Origin: an uncultured Flavobacteriales bacterium
GTDB taxonomy: Bacteria > Bacteroidota > Bacteroidia > Flavobacteriales_D > Sanyastnellaceae
Assembly: GCA_938085105.1 (NCBI GenBank)
Contig: CALKGK010000021.1
Location: 1 to 58,425 of the forward strand
DNA: 58,425 nucleotides
Direction of reading: 5' to 3'
Under the pieces are notes generated by a model. That model worked only from the letters and a program-made list of their open reading frames with translations. It was not told the origin of the DNA and searched no databases. Position numbers and translations under genes: made by a program. Shown here piece after piece: positions 42,062-50,784 of the stretch. The stretch's first letter is position 1. Each line of letters starts with the position of its first letter.

Positions 42062-43681
42062 TTAGTTCTTTCCAACTACATCTACCTCAATGGTTTTGTC
42101 TTGATTGGCCAATACCCATGCTGTGTGAAAGATCAAACGGGCGATGTTTGCTGTCTTTTCATACATGATTTTATCTGGGGTATCGGTAGGTTTATGATAG
42201 TCTTCGTGCACTCCTGAAAAGTAGAATATGCAAGGAATACCGTTTTTAGCAAAGTTGTAGTGATCTGAACGGTAATAGAAACGATTGGGATCGTCCTCCG
42301 CATTAAAGGTGTAGTCCAAATCAATTTGGGTATATTCACTATTACAGTCTTCACTGATTTCATGTAACTCGGTGCTCAAGCGATCAGAACCAATCAAATA
42401 CACGTAATTTGAATCAGCTTCATGCGCTGGATCTACTCTACCGATCATATCAATGTTTAAATCAACGATGGTGTTCTCTAAAGGAAAAACAGGATGATCT
42501 GCGTACCATTCCGAACCCAATAATCCTTTTTCTTCACCGGAAACGGTCATGACGAGCACCGATCTTCTCGGTCCTTTACCACCCTCCTTTGCCATCACAA
42601 AAGACTGGGCAATTTCAAGGGCAGCAACTGTGCCCGATCCATCATCGTCAGCACCATTGTGAATTTCCCCATTGATGATCCCCACGTGGTCATAATGTGC
42701 GGTAATCACCACGATTTCCTTTTTCAATAAGGGATCACTTCCTTCAATAAAACAAAGCACGTTTTCTGCCATCAAAGACTCGTTGACAGCATTCATTCGA
42801 AAGCTAAAATCAATCTTCAATTCTCCTGAAATCGAAGTTTGCTTCTTTCTCATCTTCTTCTCCCACTTCTCCATGGACTTCAGCTTACTCTTTTTCAAAA
42901 GCGCATCTACCGTTGATGAAGGAAAAAAGAGCACCGGTAGCACCTCTTGTCTTTCTTCTCGTTCCATATCCAAACGCATTGGAGGATAGAGTAAAAAGTT
43001 CTTAATTCTTCCGATGTATGCATTGTAATCGGTGTTCACCATAATCAATGCCCTTGCACCAGCTTTCATGGCTGCTTCTCGCTTTACTCGAAAATCTCCG
43101 CTCCATTCGCTGCTTTGATCAGGACCTACCCCCAAGATATAATTGCCCGCTTTGTCTTTCGGTTCTCCAGGAAGAACAAGTACAATCTTATCTTTTACAT
43201 CCAAGTTTTCATAGTCGTTCCAATCTTCATGATTGATGCCATATCCAGCCAAAACAAAGCTTTCACTAGACAAGGTTTCAACATCGAATCCAGGGAAAAA
43301 GTAATAATCCTCGATGTAGTCATATTCCAGACCATCCATGTTTAATGCGGCCTTACTTTGATCGGTACGTTTTAGAGGAAAACTTTGATAATAGCTTCCA
43401 TCAACACAGGGCTCGACTCCTAAAGATTTGAAGTAATTCTGAATGTACTCAGCCGCCAATTTTTGTCCGGGCATTCCCGTCTCTCTTCCCTCATATTCAT
43501 CCGATGCTAGAATCATCAAGTGCGTTCTCAATTCATCCGCACTAATTTCATTTGCATAAAATCCTGCCCAATCTGTTGCGGGTTCATCTTGTGAACTATT
43601 CATCAAAGCCTCTTGTCCAAACACCACACTTGAAAGCAGCATAAAGAGGAACAATAACCTTCCCTTTCTATCAATTAACAT
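42062..43681 (-). CDS. M28-family zinc metallopeptidase, exported
   Basis: 539 residues with a signal peptide (MLIDRKGRLLFLFMLLSSVVFGQ). The M28 zinc sites are visible: AHYDHVG (His), NGADDDGSGT (bridging Asp), SGEEKGLLGSEW (catalytic Glu and metal Glu), NIDMIGR (Asp) and YRSDHYNF (His). A PA-like insertion is at about residues 130-280 (LVLPGEPKDKAGNYILG). It is an aminopeptidase-type hydrolase acting in the periplasm or outside. The frame overlaps the upstream rpiB gene by 7 bases, so they are cotranscribed. A function in peptide scavenging is inferred, in keeping with the M1 enzyme at 21897. Confidence 0.95.
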   Translation of the reverse strand: MLIDRKGRLLFLFMLLSSVVFGQEALMNSSQDEPATDWAGFYANEISADELRTHLMILASDEYEGRETGMPGQKLAAEYIQNYFKSLGVEPCVDGSYYQSFPLKRTDQSKAALNMDGLEYDYIEDYYFFPGFDVETLSSESFVLAGYGINHEDWNDYENLDVKDKIVLVLPGEPKDKAGNYILGVGPDQSSEWSGDFRVKREAAMKAGARALIMVNTDYNAYIGRIKNFLLYPPMRLDMEREERQEVLPVLFFPSSTVDALLKKSKLKSMEKWEKKMRKKQTSISGELKIDFSFRMNAVNESLMAENVLCFIEGSDPLLKKEIVVITAHYDHVGIINGEIHNGADDDGSGTVAALEIAQSFVMAKEGGKGPRRSVLVMTVSGEEKGLLGSEWYADHPVFPLENTIVDLNIDMIGRVDPAHEADSNYVYLIGSDRLSTELHEISEDCNSEYTQIDLDYTFNAEDDPNRFYYRSDHYNFAKNGIPCIFYFSGVHEDYHKPTDTPDKIMYEKTANIARLIFHTAWVLANQDKTIEVDVVGKN

Positions 43682-44112
43682 AGCGCAATCTTATTTACTC
43701 GACGTTCGTGACGACCTCCTTCAAAAGGAGTTTCGATAAAAGCTTTTACAATATCTCCAGCAAGTGCTTCAGAAATGAATCTTGCTGGCAAACAAAGCAC
43801 ATTTGCATTGTTGTGTTGACGGGTCAAGGTTGCCAATTCTACCTCCCAAGCAATTCCAGCTCGCACGTTTTGATGCTTATTTGCCGTCATGCACACCCCA
43901 TTTGCTGAACCACAAATCAAAATGCCTAAAGGAAATTCTTCACTGGCTACACCTTCCGCTACACCATGAGCAAACTCAGGGTAGTCCGTACTTTCAGAGG
44001 AATAACATCCCGCATCTTTGATCTCATATCCCAAGGATTTGAGCAATTCAATCATTTTTGATTTCAAGTCAAACCCGGCGTGGTCTGATCCTATAATTAT
44101 TGACTTTTGCAT
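43675..44112 (-). CDS. rpiB: Ribose 5-phosphate isomerase B
   Basis: 145 residues, the usual length of RpiB. Motifs are SIIIGSDHAGFDLKSKM at the N terminus, SSESTDYPEFAHGVAEGVAS, and GILICGSANGVCMTANKH with the catalytic Cys, then NVLCLPARFIS. It interconverts ribose 5-phosphate and ribulose 5-phosphate in the pentose phosphate pathway. It is the first gene of a two-gene unit with the M28 peptidase (7-base overlap). On the minus strand TATCTTTG lies 25 bases before its ATG. Confidence 0.96.
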   Translation of the reverse strand: MQKSIIIGSDHAGFDLKSKMIELLKSLGYEIKDAGCYSSESTDYPEFAHGVAEGVASEEFPLGILICGSANGVCMTANKHQNVRAGIAWEVELATLTRQHNNANVLCLPARFISEALAGDIVKAFIETPFEGGRHERRVNKIALC

Positions 44113-44579
44113 CGGTATTTGTTAAGATGAATAGCGCAAAGATAGGTGTATTTCTTTGCTGTACCTGCTTTTACAAGCATGAGCACACTTATGAACACAA
44201 GAACGGTTGGAAACTATATATCTTGTTCATAAGCCGTGATTACTTTCCGTTGTTTTTCTCGTAGAATTTCACAACCCAACAACCTTATCAACAATGCAAG
44301 TTATTTTTGCTCCAATTGTGATTTATTTACCGACCAGAAAACAGCACATTGTTAACTTCATATTTCCATAAAGTTATTTGCTCTCCTCAATCGAGCCTTT
44401 AAGTTCATAACTGTGACAAAAGGCTGAAAATGAACAAAAATTGGGTTTAATAAGATGTTGAAAACCCATTTCTTTGCGTTAACAAGTGATATAATCAAAT
44501 AAAGCTGGCATTATTTGTGAACCATATGAACACCCCTACTATTAAACCTATCTTTATTTTTAAAAAGAATATATAGTTA
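44113..44579. other. Intergenic region, 467 bases, AT-rich
   Basis: This is the longest gene-free stretch in the window, between divergent rpiB and the MORN-repeat gene. It contains a perfect -7 element for rpiB (44137-44144) and TATCTTTA (44549-44556), one base off consensus, before the MORN gene. I see no tRNA, no convincing small open frame, and no repeat or strong hairpin. Confidence 0.6.
44137..44144 (-). promoter_or_regulatory. TAnnTTTG element for rpiB
   Basis: On the minus strand TATCTTTG is a perfect -7 element ending 24 bases before the rpiB ATG. No good TTG is found at the expected -33 distance. Confidence 0.4.
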
Positions 44580-46115
44580 ATGATGACCTTGATAAGCCGT
44601 TTTTTCCTTTCCACTTTCTTTCTGTTCATTTGCACTGTTCTTTTTGGGCAGCAGGACAGTTCCAAAGTGGATTATCAAATTTTTAGATATGAGAATGGTG
44701 TAATATCGAGTGAAGGTACGATGAAGGAAGGAAAACCTGAAGGTTTGTGGAAAACCTACTATCCTTCGGGTCAGCTCAAAACGGAGGGCGAACGTTTGAA
44801 TTTTGAATTGAGCGGTGAATGGACCTTTTTTAGAGACGATGGATCGAAGGAAAAATCCATTGAGTATGCTGAAGGAAAGAAAAACGGCTTGGAAAAAAGC
44901 TACTCTGAAGAAGGCGTCGTTTTAAGCGAAGTCCCCTTTGAAGCTGGAATTCAAAACGGTCTAGCCAACTACTTTTACACCAGCGGAGAATTGTATCGCG
45001 AAGTTCCATTTGTTGATGGGAAAGAACAGGGAAAAGGTTTCGAATATGCTAAAAACGGAACCATCATTACCCTTCTGAATTACGAAAAAGGATTTATCCG
45101 AAGCATTGAACGCATCAACCGATACAATGCTCAGCAAAAGAAAAAAGCTTTGTGGGTGGATTTCTGGCCCAACGGTAAGCGTAAAACAGAAGGTTATTAC
45201 ACCAATGGGGTGAAAAATGGTATTTTCAAGTACTACGATTCCAAAGGTGGATTGCAGAAAATTGAAAAGTACCGGGGAGGAGAATTGCTCACAGATGCAG
45301 ACGAGGCAGAATTGCTCGACATTCGAAAGGAATACTACCAAAGCGGAAAACTGAAATTGGTAGGTTCCTATAAAAATGGATCCAAGCAGGGTACTTTTCG
45401 GGAATATGATGAAGAAGGAAATGTAGTGCAGTCCTTCGTGTATAAAGAAAATGTGCTTTTGGGTGAAGGCATTGTTGATGAAGAGGGCAGACGTCAAGGC
45501 GATTGGAAATTGTACTTTCCCAGTGGAGAATTAAGAGCAGAAGGAGCCTATGTTGATGGACTGAAAGAAGGTCCATGGGTTTTTTATCACCCAGAAGGAA
45601 CAATCGCCCAAAAAGGAGCTTACCGAAACGATCTTCCCCAAGGCGATTGGAGATGGTATTTCAAATCCGGGGAAACTCACCGAGAAGAAGGTTTTCGAAA
45701 AGGAAGGGAAGACGGGATGTTTATCGAATACGATGAAAATGGAACCATCATCCACCAAGGAGAATATGTGGATGGAGAGAAAAATGGTCCTTGGTTTTAC
45801 TTTGTGAACGATCACAAAGAAAAGGGTAACTATTTGGATGGCGAAAAGGACGGTCCTTGGGAATATACCTACCTCAGTGGGAAGAAAAACTTTGAAGGAA
45901 AATACCAAAGTGGAATCCCCGTTGGAAAACACAAATATTTCTATGAAAGTGGTATTTTAAAAGAAGTTGGGGAATACGAAGCTGGGGAAAAACACGGCAA
46001 GTGGAAATATTATGATGAGAGTGGAATTTTGATTCTTACCATCAAGTATAATTTTGGAAAAACTGAAAAAATAGACGGGAGTAAAGTGCTGATTGAGAGT
46101 GAGGAAAATGAGTAA
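44580..46115 (+). CDS. Exported MORN/YwqK-type repeat protein
   Basis: 511 residues with a signal peptide (FFLSTFFLFICTVLFGQ). The rest is about 17 repeats of 20-25 residues with the MORN/YwqK pattern, for example GSYKNGSKQGTFREYDEEG, GAYVDGLKEGPWVFYHPEG and GEYVDGEKNGPWFYF. Automatic annotation often labels such proteins as antitoxin YwqK, but no toxin gene is adjacent. MORN repeats form an elongated beta strip used for protein or membrane binding. The signal peptide places it in the periplasm or on the surface. Its last 8 bases overlap the start of the seven-PAS histidine kinase (ATGAGTAA), so the two are translationally coupled and probably function in one pathway. The ligand is unknown. 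Confidence 0.9.
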   Translation: MMTLISRFFLSTFFLFICTVLFGQQDSSKVDYQIFRYENGVISSEGTMKEGKPEGLWKTYYPSGQLKTEGERLNFELSGEWTFFRDDGSKEKSIEYAEGKKNGLEKSYSEEGVVLSEVPFEAGIQNGLANYFYTSGELYREVPFVDGKEQGKGFEYAKNGTIITLLNYEKGFIRSIERINRYNAQQKKKALWVDFWPNGKRKTEGYYTNGVKNGIFKYYDSKGGLQKIEKYRGGELLTDADEAELLDIRKEYYQSGKLKLVGSYKNGSKQGTFREYDEEGNVVQSFVYKENVLLGEGIVDEEGRRQGDWKLYFPSGELRAEGAYVDGLKEGPWVFYHPEGTIAQKGAYRNDLPQGDWRWYFKSGETHREEGFRKGREDGMFIEYDENGTIIHQGEYVDGEKNGPWFYFVNDHKEKGNYLDGEKDGPWEYTYLSGKKNFEGKYQSGIPVGKHKYFYESGILKEVGEYEAGEKHGKWKYYDESGILILTIKYNFGKTEKIDGSKVLIESEENE

Positions 46116-49100
46116 AACCGCCTACATATCTGAACTTGAAAAATTCATCAAGCTAAGCAAAGACCCCCAGTGGATCTTGGATCTGAGCAAGGAGAAAGTA
46201 TGTGCCTACAATGCAACGGCTTTTCGTCAATTTCCGCAATATCAATGTAATCTTACCCTTTTCAAGGATCTTAAAGAGCTTGGAGCTGGTAAAGAGGAGT
46301 TCGGCTGTTTTGAAAATGAATTACTCTACGTTTATTTGAGTGAGAAAGAAGCAGATTTAGCCCTCTTACACATCGTTCCTAAACAGTCAGAAGATTACTT
46401 GGAATCGGTGCTCTTCAAACACAATATTGCAGGGGTTTATCAAACCAGCATGGATGGAAAACTCATTTCTTGCAACGCAGCTTTTGCAGAAATTTTGGGT
46501 TATTCAAAGGAAGAATTGTTAGGTTCTGACGGAATCCAGCTTTACATGCAGTGTGACGACCGTCAAACTTTTTTAGAGCTTCTTCAAAAACGTACCCGAA
46601 TTAATAACTATGAAAACCAGTACCTAAGAAAAGACAAAAGCGTTGCCTATTGCATCGAGAATGCCTTTATTGAGGGGGAAGGGAATGAAGCGTTAATCAC
46701 GGGTACCATACAAGATATTACAGATCAACAACTCATCAATCAAAAATTTCAACGACTGTTTCAAGCAGCAACAGATGTGGTATTCATTGTTGAAGAAGAT
46801 ACCATCATTGAGGCTAATCGAAGAGCGAATGAGATTTTCGGAATGGCGAACAGTGACTTGTTGGGTTTGAAAATATGGGATCGTTTGAAAGGCTTATTTC
46901 TCTTTTCAGACAGTGATTATGAGTTGCTTCAACATAAAATAAGCCACTTACTGGAAGATTCTGATCGAAAACGAATTCAGTTATTGGCACGTAGAGGAGA
47001 TGCCAGTGTTTTTCATTCTGAAGTTTTTATGGTGCCTTTTCACGTTGGCGAAAGACGATTTACTCAGGTGATCGTGAGGGACATTTCTGAGCGGGTTTTG
47101 TATGAAAGTTCCATTCGAGAAAGTGAAGAACGATTTCGCTTGATGTCGCAAGCAGCACTTGAGGGGATGTTGATCCTCGAAAATGATCACATCATTGATT
47201 GCAATGATCAATGGGTGAAGATGATGGATTATCGAAGATCAGAGGAACTTCTTGGGAAGAACATTCGTGATTTTTTGTCGGATGGAGACCTCCGGAGAAT
47301 TGAAAGCACCTTTGACCATAAACTCATCAATAAAACCGAAATAAGGGTTCAAACAAAAGAGGGCAAAACCTTAATTCTCGAAGCAATGGGAAATGAGGTG
47401 ATGTACTTAGGAAGCCCGCGTTCCATCGTGCTCTTTTACGATATCACCCAAAGAAAACGAACCGAACAAGCCCTTGAACAGAGCATTGACCGCTATAAAA
47501 ACCTCGTAGAAAATTCACCCAACGGTATCTTTATTCTTACCAACAGTAAGATCAAGTACGTCAATCTGAGCGCCTTGAATTTGCTTGAAGTAAAAGAGGA
47601 AGATGAAGTTTATGATGAGGCATTCTCGAGCTTTTTTACTCCAATTCACCAAGCGCTCATCGATAATGTGTTGAATGAAACACGGGAGGGAGAAGATTTA
47701 CCATATCACGAATTCTTGCTACTCAATAAGCAGGGAGAAGAAGTAGAAGTTGGGATGAAAGCCACCTTAACGGTATACGATAATCAACCATCGATACAGG
47801 TCACTGTCAACAACCTTTCAACCAGAATGCAACTCTTGCAGGAACAGATGAGGGCGGAAATTGCTGAGGAGATAAACCTTGTGCTAAAAAGGGAAATTGA
47901 AGACCATAAAAGCACCCAACTCCAATTGCTTCAAGCAAGAAATTTCACGAGGAACATCATTGAAAGTTCCATTGACATGATCATTGCTTTTGATGAGAAC
48001 GAGCGCATCACCGAATTCAATTATGCGGCACAAAAGCAATTTCAGTACAGTTTAAACGCTGTAGAAGGAATGAGTATTCGAATGCTCTATTCCAAGGAAG
48101 AAGATTACCGATTGGTAATGAAAGAACTCAGAGAAAAACAATTCTTCACGGGTGAAATAGAAAACATCGATGCGAAGGGAAATACCTTCACCAGTCTTTT
48201 ATCCGCTTCGGTGATTCGAAATCAGAAAGGAGAAATTGAAGGTTCTATGGGTGTTTCAAGGGACATCACCGATTTCAAAAAAGCAGAGCAAGAACTACGT
48301 GAAAGTGAAGCTAGATATCGCGACTTGTTTGAAAATGCGAGTGACTTCATTCTCAACATTGACGATGAAGGAGTCCTCCTCTACGCCAATAATGCTTTCA
48401 AACAAACCTTGGGAATTGATCAAGAAACGAGTGATCTCAACTTTTTCGATCTTCTTAAAGGTGGGAGAAGAAGATTCAAATATGGTATTTTACAAGCGCT
48501 AAGCGATGGAATCCATGAATTGATTCTTTTGTCAAAAACGGGACAAGAAATCACCATTCAAGGAAATTGTAGCATTCGATATAAGAATGGTCAGGCCCAT
48601 TCCGTTCGTGGTATTTTTAGAGACATCACCAACGCCCGATTGCACGAGAAAAAAGCGCGTGAGCACGCGGCGAAGATGATTTCGATATTCAATTCCACAG
48701 AAAACCTCATGATGTGGACCTTGGATCGGAAAGGACAGATTACCTCCTTTAATGCCAATTTCCATGCTTGCATGAACAGTGATTTTAACATTGAAGTGAA
48801 GCGAGGAAGTAATTACCTGAAGAAGATCAGAAAGGTTCTCAATCAAGAACAGGAAAAACACCAAATTAGCGCATTTGATAACGCTTTTGAAGGAAGACCG
48901 CAACAATTCGAGTTACCACTGATTACTGAAGATGGAAGAGAAGTGTGGCATCAAATTTTTCTAAATCCAGTGTATTTGGATGATGATTTGGATGAAATTT
49001 CTTGCCTTGCTTATGACATTTCTGATCGGAAAGAAATTGATAAAAAAATACGCAATTCCCTGCGCGAGAAAGAAGTGCTATTGCAAGAAGTGCATCACCG

Positions 49101-49665
49101 AGTGAAGAACAACCTTCAAGTGATCTCCTCTATTCTTAATTTGCAGAGTTCCTTTGTGGAGGATGAAAAAACACTGGAGATCTTGGCTGAAAGTCAAAAT
49201 AGGATAAAGACCATGAGTTACATTCATGAAACGCTTTATCAAACAAGTGATTTTTCGAGCATTGGCTTCAGCGAATACATTGAGACCTTAGCGCGCAACT
49301 TACACCAAAGCTATTCTCCAAAGGGAACCAACGTGGAATTGGAGTTGGAAACGGCAGAAATTATTCTCGATCTTGACCAAGCCATTCCCTGTGGGTTGAT
49401 CATGAATGAATTGGTTTCAAACGCATTAAAGTATGCTTTTCAAGGAAGAACGGAAGGTATTTTGAGCATACGTATCGCACAAAATGAAAAGCAGATCTCT
49501 TTGGAAGTGAAAGACAATGGGATCGGTTTCCCCGAAGGTTTTGAACCGGAAGAATCCGATTCTCTTGGGCTCTACTTGGTATATGCCTTAGTGGAGCAGC
49601 TGGATGCGCAAATCAAACTGAGTCATTCGAATGGAACCTGCTTTTTAATTACTTTTGACCTCTAA
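46108..49665 (+). CDS. Multi-PAS sensor histidine kinase (HisKA_2 type), soluble
   Basis: 1185 residues from ATG 46108; the longer frame begins at TTG 46093. Seven PAS-like domains follow one another at about residues 105-215, 220-335, 345-455, 460-570, 615-730, 735-845 and 860-985. Each shows the PAS core (for example GVYQTSMDGKLISCNAAFAE, IGSSIDMIIAFDENERITEF-like text) and several end in the DIT/DIS-R PAC motif. The phosphoacceptor region is at about 1000 (LLQEVHHRVKNNLQVISS), of the HisKA_2 group. The GHKL ATPase follows (MNELVSNALKYAF, DNGIGFPEGF, LGLYLVYALVEQL). There is no signal peptide or membrane helix, so it senses cytoplasmic or diffusible signals. It is coupled to the upstream MORN gene by an 8-base overlap and lies 11 bases before its likely partner, the LytTR regulator. 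Confidence 0.95.
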   Translation: MSKTAYISELEKFIKLSKDPQWILDLSKEKVCAYNATAFRQFPQYQCNLTLFKDLKELGAGKEEFGCFENELLYVYLSEKEADLALLHIVPKQSEDYLESVLFKHNIAGVYQTSMDGKLISCNAAFAEILGYSKEELLGSDGIQLYMQCDDRQTFLELLQKRTRINNYENQYLRKDKSVAYCIENAFIEGEGNEALITGTIQDITDQQLINQKFQRLFQAATDVVFIVEEDTIIEANRRANEIFGMANSDLLGLKIWDRLKGLFLFSDSDYELLQHKISHLLEDSDRKRIQLLARRGDASVFHSEVFMVPFHVGERRFTQVIVRDISERVLYESSIRESEERFRLMSQAALEGMLILENDHIIDCNDQWVKMMDYRRSEELLGKNIRDFLSDGDLRRIESTFDHKLINKTEIRVQTKEGKTLILEAMGNEVMYLGSPRSIVLFYDITQRKRTEQALEQSIDRYKNLVENSPNGIFILTNSKIKYVNLSALNLLEVKEEDEVYDEAFSSFFTPIHQALIDNVLNETREGEDLPYHEFLLLNKQGEEVEVGMKATLTVYDNQPSIQVTVNNLSTRMQLLQEQMRAEIAEEINLVLKREIEDHKSTQLQLLQARNFTRNIIESSIDMIIAFDENERITEFNYAAQKQFQYSLNAVEGMSIRMLYSKEEDYRLVMKELREKQFFTGEIENIDAKGNTFTSLLSASVIRNQKGEIEGSMGVSRDITDFKKAEQELRESEARYRDLFENASDFILNIDDEGVLLYANNAFKQTLGIDQETSDLNFFDLLKGGRRRFKYGILQALSDGIHELILLSKTGQEITIQGNCSIRYKNGQAHSVRGIFRDITNARLHEKKAREHAAKMISIFNSTENLMMWTLDRKGQITSFNANFHACMNSDFNIEVKRGSNYLKKIRKVLNQEQEKHQISAFDNAFEGRPQQFELPLITEDGREVWHQIFLNPVYLDDDLDEISCLAYDISDRKEIDKKIRNSLREKEVLLQEVHHRVKNNLQVISSILNLQSSFVEDEKTLEILAESQNRIKTMSYIHETLYQTSDFSSIGFSEYIETLARNLHQSYSPKGTNVELELETAEIILDLDQAIPCGLIMNELVSNALKYAFQGRTEGILSIRIAQNEKQISLEVKDNGIGFPEGFEPEESDSLGLYLVYALVEQLDAQIKLSHSNGTCFLITFDL

Positions 49666-49676
49666 TAAACTCCACT

Positions 49677-50426
49677 ATGCCAGTAAATATTCTAGTAACT
49701 GAAGATGAAGGAATTGTAAGAAAGGACATCGAACGCAGTTTGAAAAAGCTGGGTTACAATGTTGTCGGATCGGCAGATACTGGAGAAAAAGCCATTGAAC
49801 TTGCCCTCGAATTGAAGCCAGATTTGGCCTTGATGGACATCATGCTTAAAGGGGAGATGACGGGTATTGAAGCTGCTGCTGAAATTAAGAAAGACCTCGA
49901 CATTCCGGTTATTTTTCTCACGGCTTACGCAGATGAAAGCACTTTGGCGAAAGCAAAAATTACGGAACCTCACGGATACATTCTAAAGCCATTCAAAGAG
50001 ATAGACATTCATACTTCCATTGAAATGGCCATCCATAAACACGGCAAAGAGAAGGAGTTAAAAATCGAATCCGATTTGCTTCGTTCGCTCACAGTTGCCA
50101 AGAAAGATGCGCGTTATATTTTCCTGAAAAGCAATTCGAGCCTCGTGAAAATTAAGCCAGAAGATTTGCTTTATGTAGAAGCCTTGAAGGATTACGTCAT
50201 CATCAATACACGGGAAGAACAATACACCATTCACTCTACAATGAAGGATTTGGAGGCCAAACTTTCAGCTCCTCAATTCATGCGTGTGCATCGTTCTTAC
50301 ATTGTGAATTTGGATACCATCATCACCATCAAAAACGCGGATTTAACGCTTGAAGGTGGAGACAAAGAAATTCCTGTTGGCGGATCTTACAGAGATGCTT
50401 TGGGAAGTAAAATCAACTTACTCTAA
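49677..50426 (+). CDS. LytTR-family response regulator
   Basis: 249 residues. The receiver domain (1-120) has the acidic pair (VTEDEG), phosphoacceptor Asp54 (LALMDIML), the Thr/Ala switch in VIFLTAYADE and the Lys in GYILKPFKE. The LytTR DNA-binding domain is at about 145-245 (FLKSNSSLVKIKPEDLLYVE, MRVHRSYIVNLDTI, IPVGGSYRDAL). It should accept phosphate from the HisKA_2 kinase encoded 11 bases upstream and bind promoters as a dimer. Targets are unknown; the small Cys-rich gene and the barrel gene downstream are neighbours worth testing. HisKA_2 kinases paired with LytTR regulators are common in Bacteroidota. Confidence 0.95.
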   Translation: MPVNILVTEDEGIVRKDIERSLKKLGYNVVGSADTGEKAIELALELKPDLALMDIMLKGEMTGIEAAAEIKKDLDIPVIFLTAYADESTLAKAKITEPHGYILKPFKEIDIHTSIEMAIHKHGKEKELKIESDLLRSLTVAKKDARYIFLKSNSSLVKIKPEDLLYVEALKDYVIINTREEQYTIHSTMKDLEAKLSAPQFMRVHRSYIVNLDTIITIKNADLTLEGGDKEIPVGGSYRDALGSKINLL

Positions 50427-50486
50427 ATTTCAAAATACCACTTTTAGGGTATGGATTTCTTGAGCTTTAGTAATGATTTTTGAATC

Positions 50487-50654
50487 ATGAATCAGCTTGA
50501 AGATTTGTCATTGATCCAATTGCTCTATCTCGACCTCCCCTTGCAACAGAGTTACGAGCTCAAAAAGAAATGCTGCAAGAAATTCAAAAAGGGCAAACGC
50601 TGTAAAAAATGCCCAGGGCAAAAGTTTTGTGGCGCTGAGGAGTTTTTTGCTTGA
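50487..50654 (+). CDS. Small Cys/Lys-rich protein (55 residues)
   Basis: ATG 50487 to TGA 50654 encodes 55 residues. The N-terminal half is a leucine-rich amphipathic helix (MNQLEDLSLIQLLYLDLPLQ); the C-terminal half is basic and holds five Cys (KKKCCKKFKKGKRCKKCPGQ, then FCG). The CC...CxxC...C arrangement suggests a metal site or redox centre. It sits 60 bases after the LytTR regulator on the same strand, so it may be the last gene of that unit. Similar short Lys/Cys-rich proteins occur in Bacteroidota to my recollection, but I know no function. The composition and clean start and stop argue for a real gene; a chance frame of this length is the alternative. Confidence 0.65.
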   Translation: MNQLEDLSLIQLLYLDLPLQQSYELKKKCCKKFKKGKRCKKCPGQKFCGAEEFFA

Positions 50655-50689
50655 TCCAGCTATCGTTTATTCTAGCTCAATTCGTCAAA

Positions 50690-50737
50690 AAATGAAAGTT
50701 ATCCAAAAGTGATGTTGAATAACTTTTAGTTTCATTT
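50690..50737. repeat. Inverted repeat between the Cys-rich gene and the barrel gene
   Basis: AAATGAAAGTTAT (50690-50702) faces ATAAC...TTTCATTT (50719-50737), with an inner AAAGTTAT/ATAACTTT pairing and an outer AAATGAAA/TTTCATTT pairing separated by a few unpaired bases. It is AT-rich and lies 36 bases after the small gene and 48 before the barrel start. It could be a weak terminator or an operator. Confidence 0.4.
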
Positions 50738-50784
50738 CATTCTTAATAGCATTGGATTTTTCATTTTTGGTGAAAACCTAATTT

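Noticed and set aside
44580-46115. Toxin-antitoxin system based on the YwqK-type repeats
   Set aside because: No toxin-like gene adjoins it; the protein has a signal peptide and is coupled to a histidine kinase.
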